A DNA stretch of 64,000 bases. Source: Nonomuraea jiangxiensis. Its GTDB lineage: Bacteria > Actinomycetota > Actinomycetes > Streptosporangiales > Streptosporangiaceae. Every line of letters begins with the position of its first letter. The stretch's first letter is position 1. The position numbers were made by a program, and so were the translations under genes. The DNA lies in contig NZ_FNDJ01000004.1 of assembly GCF_900099965.1 (NCBI RefSeq), positions 1-64,000 of the forward strand, in the 5' to 3' direction. The notes below the pieces were generated by a model. That model worked only from the letters and a program-made list of their open reading frames with translations. It ran no database searches and was not told the origin of the DNA. This document shows, in pieces, positions 59,888 to 64,000 of this stretch.

Positions 59888-60910
59888 ATGTCCCACAAGA
59901 CTCTTCTCCGGACGGGCCCGCTCTTGCAGGGCGGCATGAGCCCGTATGGACCGCTCGGCCTGCCGGGCGCCGACGGTCTCGCGCTGCCCTCGGGGTTCGG
60001 CAGCAGGATCGTGGCCCGCTCGGGGCAGAAGGTGGCCGGGCTGACCTGGCACGCCGCCCCCGACGGCGGCGCCTGCTTCCCCGACGGGGCCGGCTGGATC
60101 TATGTGTCCAATTCCGAGCTGCCGCTGCTCGGGGGAGCGTCGGCGCTGCGGTTCCGGGCCGACGGCAGCATCGCCGACGCCTATCGCATCCTGTCGGGCA
60201 CCGACCTCAACTGCGCGGGCGGCGCCACCCCGTGGCACAGCTGGCTGTCGTGCGAGCTCGGCCACCGCGGCCGCGTCTTCGAGTGCGACCCCTACGGCGC
60301 CAGGGCCGCCCGGCCCCGCCTGGCGATGGGCCGCTTCAAACACGAGGCCGCGGCCTGCGACCCGGAGCGGCGCGTGGTCTACATGACCGAGGACGAGCCC
60401 GACGGGTGCTTCTACCGGTTCCGGCCGGGTGACTGGGGCGACCTGACCGAGGGCACGCTGGAGGTGCTGTGCGCCTCCGGGAGCTGGCAGGTGGTGCCCT
60501 CGCCGGCCGCCCTGCTCAAGGCCGCCCGCCACCAGGTCGACGACGCCCGCCACTTCGACGGCGGCGACGGCTGCCACTACGCGGGAGGGGTCTGCTACTT
60601 CACCACCAAGGGCGACACCGGCCTGTGGGCCTACGACGCGCAGACCGGCACGCTCGACCGGCTCTGCGCGGGCGTCCGCGCCATCACCGCCGCGCCCTCT
60701 GGCGACCTCTACGTCGCCAGGGAGACGACGGAGATCGACGTGATCGCGCCCGACCGGGCGGTGACGCCGTTCCTCAGGCTCGACGGGCACGACGGGTTCG
60801 AGCTGACCGGGCTGGCGTTCTCCCCGGGCGGTGACCGGCTCTACTTCTCGGCGAGGCGCGGCCGCGCGGAGGGCTCCACCTTCGAGGTGTCAGGCCGCTT
60901 CCGCGCCTAG
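59888..60910 (+). CDS. PhoX-like (DUF839) beta-propeller protein
   Basis: A 340-residue protein of the DUF839/PhoX family. Typical strands include GWIYVSNSE (about 74), GGATPWHSWLSCE (about 114-126), KHEAAACD (about 153) and a Cys pair in CHYAGGVCYF (about 230). PhoX enzymes are Ca/Fe alkaline phosphatases, but this copy lacks a signal peptide and is shorter, so activity is uncertain. GAGGGAGG lies seven bases before the ATG, and TAGCGT at 59859-59864 is a likely -10. Confidence 0.88.
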   Translation: MSHKTLLRTGPLLQGGMSPYGPLGLPGADGLALPSGFGSRIVARSGQKVAGLTWHAAPDGGACFPDGAGWIYVSNSELPLLGGASALRFRADGSIADAYRILSGTDLNCAGGATPWHSWLSCELGHRGRVFECDPYGARAARPRLAMGRFKHEAAACDPERRVVYMTEDEPDGCFYRFRPGDWGDLTEGTLEVLCASGSWQVVPSPAALLKAARHQVDDARHFDGGDGCHYAGGVCYFTTKGDTGLWAYDAQTGTLDRLCAGVRAITAAPSGDLYVARETTEIDVIAPDRAVTPFLRLDGHDGFELTGLAFSPGGDRLYFSARRGRAEGSTFEVSGRFRA

Positions 60911-60963
60911 GACCAGGGGTCCGGCCCATCCGCGTGCAGGGTCCGCACGTCCGGTTGGTCCGG

Positions 60964-61040
60964 CCCCTTCCGCGCGCCAGCCCCTTCCGCGCGCATGCCC
61001 CTTCCGCGCGCCGGCCCCTTCCGCGCCCATGCCCCCCGCG
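60964..61040. repeat. 17-bp tandem repeat between convergent genes
   Basis: CCCCTTCCGCGCG recurs at 60964, 60981, 60998 and 61015 (period 17), with a partial fifth copy near 61032. It lies between the PhoX-like and TetR genes and is probably non-coding. Confidence 0.8.
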
Positions 61041-61054
61041 CGCCGGGCGGGCGG

Positions 61055-61648
61055 TCAGGCGAGATAGCGCACCAGCAGCACCTTCAGCTCGTTCACCAGC
61101 TCGGCGGCGTGCTCCGGCGACGCCGTGGCGATCAGCGGCATCACCGCCTTCACCGTGGCCAGCGTCATCGTGCCGGCGAGCCGGGCACGCTCCTCTGAGA
61201 CGCCGGGGGAGCGGCGGCGCAGCATGGCGGCGATCCGCCGGGCGAGGTCGTCGTGCAGCCGCTGCGAGGCCGCGGCCAGCCGGTCGCCGGTGGCGGTGCC
61301 GTAGAGCAGCGACCAGTACGCAGGCGACGCGCTCTTGAACGCGACGCTCTCATCCACCAGCTGCCCGACCAGGACCTCCAGCGGCACGTCCGGGGTGACG
61401 GCGGCCAGCCGGGCGGCCCAGAACTCCTGGCGCTCGTCGGTGTAGCGGGCCACCAGCCCGTCCAGGATCTCCTCCTTGTTCCGGAAGAACTGGTACAGCG
61501 ACCCCGGCGACATCCCCGCCCGCGCGGCGACCTGGTTGGTGGTCAGGTCCGGATAGCCGACCTCCGAGACCACCGCCTCGGCGGCGTCGAGGATCTCGGC
61601 CATGCGCTTCAGACCGCGCGCCTGCCGGCGGACCGTGCGTTCAGGCAT
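61055..61648 (-). CDS. TetR/AcrR-family transcriptional regulator
   Basis: A 197-residue repressor. The HTH spans TTNQVAARAGMSPGSLYQFF (split, about 38-57), followed by an all-helical ligand domain. It is divergent from an MMPL transporter with palindromic sites between, so it likely represses that exporter. GGAG lies four bases before the ATG. A much longer open frame upstream is antisense to the transporter. Confidence 0.93.
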   Translation of the reverse strand: MPERTVRRQARGLKRMAEILDAAEAVVSEVGYPDLTTNQVAARAGMSPGSLYQFFRNKEEILDGLVARYTDERQEFWAARLAAVTPDVPLEVLVGQLVDESVAFKSASPAYWSLLYGTATGDRLAAASQRLHDDLARRIAAMLRRRSPGVSEERARLAGTMTLATVKAVMPLIATASPEHAAELVNELKVLLVRYLA

Positions 61649-61664
61649 GGGTCTCCTCATTGAC

Positions 61665-61720
61665 AAATGCGAGCATTTACTTGTATTTCTGGCTCCGGAA
61701 GTAAAACACGAGCAGTTTAC
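61665..61720. promoter_or_regulatory. TetR operator region
   Basis: AAATGCGAGCATTT (61665-61678) is a perfect 6+2+6 palindrome. A second related site, GTAAAACACGAGCAGTTTAC, lies at 61701-61720; both share CGAGCA followed by TTTAC. They sit between the TetR and MMPL genes. Confidence 0.65.
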
Positions 61721-61742
61721 CGACTTCTGATCGGGAGGCCCC

Positions 61743-63935
61743 ATGAGAACCGCGCTCGACGCGCGGAGCGCCGACGCCCGCGAGCAGGGGAGCGGGCCCC
61801 GGCTGCGCAGGCTCGGCTTCCTCCTCGTACGCCGCCGCCGGCTCGTCCTGTCGCTGGCCCTGGCCGCGCTGGTCGTCGCGGGCGCGCTGGCGGCCGGGGT
61901 GGTGCCGCGGCTGTCGCTGGCCAGGTTCGAGGCGCCGGGCTCGGAGTCCGACACGGCGCGGGCCGAGCTGGCAGAGCGGTTCGGCACCGGCAGCCCCGAC
62001 CTGGTGTTCCTGGTGACCGTGCGCCGCGGCACCGTGGACGACCCCGCGGTCGAGGCGGAGGGCAGGGAGCTGACCGCGCGCGTCGGCCGCGCGGAGGGCG
62101 TCGCGGAGTCGGCCTCGTACTGGACCCGCGGCGAGCCCGCCACCCTGCGCAGCCGGGACGGCCGGCAGGCCCTGATCCTGGTGCGCGTCCCGGGAGACGC
62201 CGACCACGTACGGAACCAGGTGCTGCCCCGGCTGGTCCCCGAGATCACCCGGGGCACCGCCCTGTTGCAGGTACGGGCCGGGGGCGGTGAGGAGGTCTTC
62301 AGGCAGACGGTGCCGCTGGCCCGGCAGGACTTCGTCCGCGCGGAGCTGGTCATCTTCCCGCTGGCCTTCGCGCTGCTCTGGCTCTACCAGCGGCGTGCCA
62401 TGGCGGCCCTGGTGCCCATCCTGGCCGGAGTGTTCGCCATGGTGATCGCGCTGGCGCTGCTGAGCGCCGTGCTGCCGTTCGCCGAGATCTCCACCTTCGC
62501 CCTCAACCTGACCCTGGCCATGGGCCTCGGCCTGGGCATCGACTACTGCCTGTTCGTCATCCACCGGTTCCGCGAGGAGACCGGGCGCGGCGCGGACCGG
62601 GCGGCCGCGGTCGCCGGGGCCGTCGAGCACGCGGGCCGGACCGTGCTGTTCAGCGGGATCACCGTGGCCGCGTCGCTGGCGGTGCTGTTCGCGCTGCCGT
62701 TCGACTTCCTGCGGTCCTTCGCGTACGCGGGCATCGCCGTCGTCGCGGGCGGCCTGGTCGCGGCGGTGATCGTGCTGCCCGCCGTGCTCGCCTCGATCGG
62801 CGGCGCGCTGCTGCCGAGGCGGATCCGGCCCGAGCGCGAGACGGGGTTCTGGCACGGCCTGGCGACCCGGGTGATGCGCCGCCCGCTGGTGTTCGGCGGC
62901 CTGGCCACGGCGGTGCTGCTGCTGCTCGCCGCGCCGTTCCTGGGCCTGCGCTTCGGCGTGGCCGACGACCGCATCCTGCCCCCGCAGGCGCCCGCGCGGC
63001 AGGTGCAGGAGGTCATCCGCCAGACCTTCCCGGCGGAGGAGACGGACGCCATCCAAGTGATCTCGAAAACCGCGGCGCCAGGCGATGTTTCGCAGTACGC
63101 GGCGAAGCTGTCGGCGCTGCCCGGCGTCGCCCGGGTCGACTCCGCCACCGGCTCCTACACGAACGGCCTGCGGACCGGCGATGGCGCCCCGGCCAGGTTC
63201 GAGGGCGAGGGCGCCTGGCTCTCCGTGGTCCCGTCCGCCGCGGTCCTGGCCGTCGACCCCGTACGGCTGGTGGAGTCCGTACGCGCCGTCGAGCCGCCCT
63301 TCGAGGTGCTGGTCGGCGGCTACCCGGCCGAGCTGGCCGACTACCGGGCCTCGGTCGTGGACCGGCTCCCGCTGGTCCTGGCGCTCATGCTGGGCGTGAC
63401 GTTCCTGGTCCTGACCCTCATGACCAGGAGCGTGATCCTCCCGGTCAAGGCGACCCTGCTGAACGTCCTCAGCCTCGGCGTCATGTTCGGCGCCGTCGTC
63501 TGGGTCTTCCAGGACGGCAACCTGTCGGGCCTGCTCGGCTTCACCCCGACGGGCACGCTCGACCCGAGCATCCCGATCCTGATGCTCTGCATCGCCTACG
63601 GCCTGTCCATGGACTACGAGGTCTTCCTGCTGTCCAGGATCAAAGAGGAGTACGACAGGACGGGCGACACCGAGCGAGCCGTGGCCGCCGGCCTGCAGCG
63701 GGGGGCGCCGCTGATCACGGCGGCCGGAGGCATCCTGGCGCTCACCTTCGCCGCGTACGCCACCGCCCAGGTGGTGTTCGTGCAGATGCTGGGCGTGGGC
63801 ATGGCGGTGGCCGTGCTGGTGGACGCGACCGTGGTCAGGGCGGTGCTCGTGCCGAGCCTGATGCGGCTGGCGGGCCCGCTCAACTGGTGGCCGGGCGGGC
63901 GCGTCAGAGATCGCGCGTCCACACCTGCTCGGTGA
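61743..63935 (+). CDS. MMPL-family (RND) membrane transporter
   Basis: A 730-residue RND-type exporter with two halves, each with one helix, a periplasmic loop and five helices. Typical MMPL motifs are visible in the first half (LAMGLGLGIDYCLFVIHRF, about 260) and the second (IAYGLSMDYEVFLLSRI, about 619), including the proton-relay Asp-Tyr pair. Substrates of this family are lipids or drugs. GGGAGG lies four bases before the ATG. Regulation is probably by the divergent TetR gene. Confidence 0.94.
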   Translation: MRTALDARSADAREQGSGPRLRRLGFLLVRRRRLVLSLALAALVVAGALAAGVVPRLSLARFEAPGSESDTARAELAERFGTGSPDLVFLVTVRRGTVDDPAVEAEGRELTARVGRAEGVAESASYWTRGEPATLRSRDGRQALILVRVPGDADHVRNQVLPRLVPEITRGTALLQVRAGGGEEVFRQTVPLARQDFVRAELVIFPLAFALLWLYQRRAMAALVPILAGVFAMVIALALLSAVLPFAEISTFALNLTLAMGLGLGIDYCLFVIHRFREETGRGADRAAAVAGAVEHAGRTVLFSGITVAASLAVLFALPFDFLRSFAYAGIAVVAGGLVAAVIVLPAVLASIGGALLPRRIRPERETGFWHGLATRVMRRPLVFGGLATAVLLLLAAPFLGLRFGVADDRILPPQAPARQVQEVIRQTFPAEETDAIQVISKTAAPGDVSQYAAKLSALPGVARVDSATGSYTNGLRTGDGAPARFEGEGAWLSVVPSAAVLAVDPVRLVESVRAVEPPFEVLVGGYPAELADYRASVVDRLPLVLALMLGVTFLVLTLMTRSVILPVKATLLNVLSLGVMFGAVVWVFQDGNLSGLLGFTPTGTLDPSIPILMLCIAYGLSMDYEVFLLSRIKEEYDRTGDTERAVAAGLQRGAPLITAAGGILALTFAAYATAQVVFVQMLGVGMAVAVLVDATVVRAVLVPSLMRLAGPLNWWPGGRVRDRASTPAR

Positions 63936-64000
63936 GCTCGATCCCGTTCTCCCTGCCCGGCTGCTCCGACTCCAGCTCGAACCCGGCCGCCTGGTAGATG
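63904..64000 (-). CDS. GNAT-type acetyltransferase, C-terminal fragment
   Basis: Only the last 31 codons are in the window. They read YQAAGFELESEQ at the window edge and end LTEQVWTRDL, the usual tail of GNAT N-acetyltransferases, where YxxxGF is the final conserved motif. It overlaps the end of the MMPL gene by 32 bases on the opposite strand. Confidence 0.7.
   Translation of the reverse strand, partial: IYQAAGFELESEQPGRENGIELTEQVWTRDL

Noticed and set aside
1-64000. CRISPR arrays, insertion sequences, prophage, tRNA or rRNA genes
   Set aside because: The tandem repeats seen have 15, 17, 30 or 42 bp periods without spacers, and no transposase, integrase or structural RNA was recognised by eye.

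Overview
The window is a gene-dense, high-GC chromosomal segment from an actinomycete. Supporting signs are strong G/C third-position bias, GTG/TTG starts, the bcc:aa3 respiratory gene set with the actinobacterial ctaF subunit, Ser/Thr kinases with extracytoplasmic domains, many leaderless starts, and a c-di-AMP riboswitch ahead of an NlpC/P60 hydrolase. Gene content and order suggest a Streptosporangiales-type genome (Nonomuraea-like); that placement is inference. No tRNA, rRNA, CRISPR, insertion sequence, integrase or phage module was seen, so this looks like core chromosome.

Layout. 1-2.1 kb: end of a proline-rich membrane-anchored protein with a 15-bp repeat tract and a probable frame break, then a SIMPL protein. 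2.1-6.4 kb: NAD and sulfur/Fe-S genes (nadA, erpA, PfkB kinase, cysteine desulfurase-TusA pair). 6.5-17 kb: terminal respiratory chain, ctaC-ctaD-ctaF and ctaE-qcrC-qcrA-qcrB, with an L,D-transpeptidase, trpD and a single-domain receiver-like protein between, and a RAM-only Lrp protein after it. 17-19 kb: exonuclease/GIY-YIG fusion. 19-24 kb: two overlapping membrane Ser/Thr kinases plus a kinase-less membrane protein sharing the same ectodomain style. 24-28 kb: three overlapping membrane genes (two with bacterial PH domains) and a histidine kinase/response regulator pair.

28-37 kb: APH-like kinase, NYN protein, two NlpC/P60 hydrolases (the second behind a CRP-type box and a c-di-AMP riboswitch), two metallopeptidases and a GT4 glycosyltransferase. 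37-41 kb: sugar ABC importer lacking an ATPase, beside a decayed DeoR-type regulator, then a heptad-repeat coiled-coil protein. 41-49 kb: conserved actinobacterial neighbourhood with acyl-CoA ligase, phosphoesterase, SRPBCC protein, ArsA-like ATPase, CxxC protein, glucokinase, EEP hydrolase and a secreted WAVG-repeat protein. 49-54 kb: lipid hydrolase and acyltransferase, MarR/DoxX pair with matching operators, homocysteine methyltransferase, Crp-like regulator, YciI protein. 54-58 kb: VIT/VWA protein co-transcribed with an unusual repeat-bearing MerR regulator, then Dps. 58-64 kb: DUF2064 transferase plus methyltransferase, PhoX-like protein, TetR regulator with a divergent MMPL transporter, and the tail of a GNAT acetyltransferase.

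The items most worth following are the shared-ectodomain kinase cluster, the MerR/VIT-VWA module with its exact 30-bp repeats, the doubly second-messenger-controlled hydrolase leader, and ten genes with a -10 hexamer placed 6-8 nt before the start codon.
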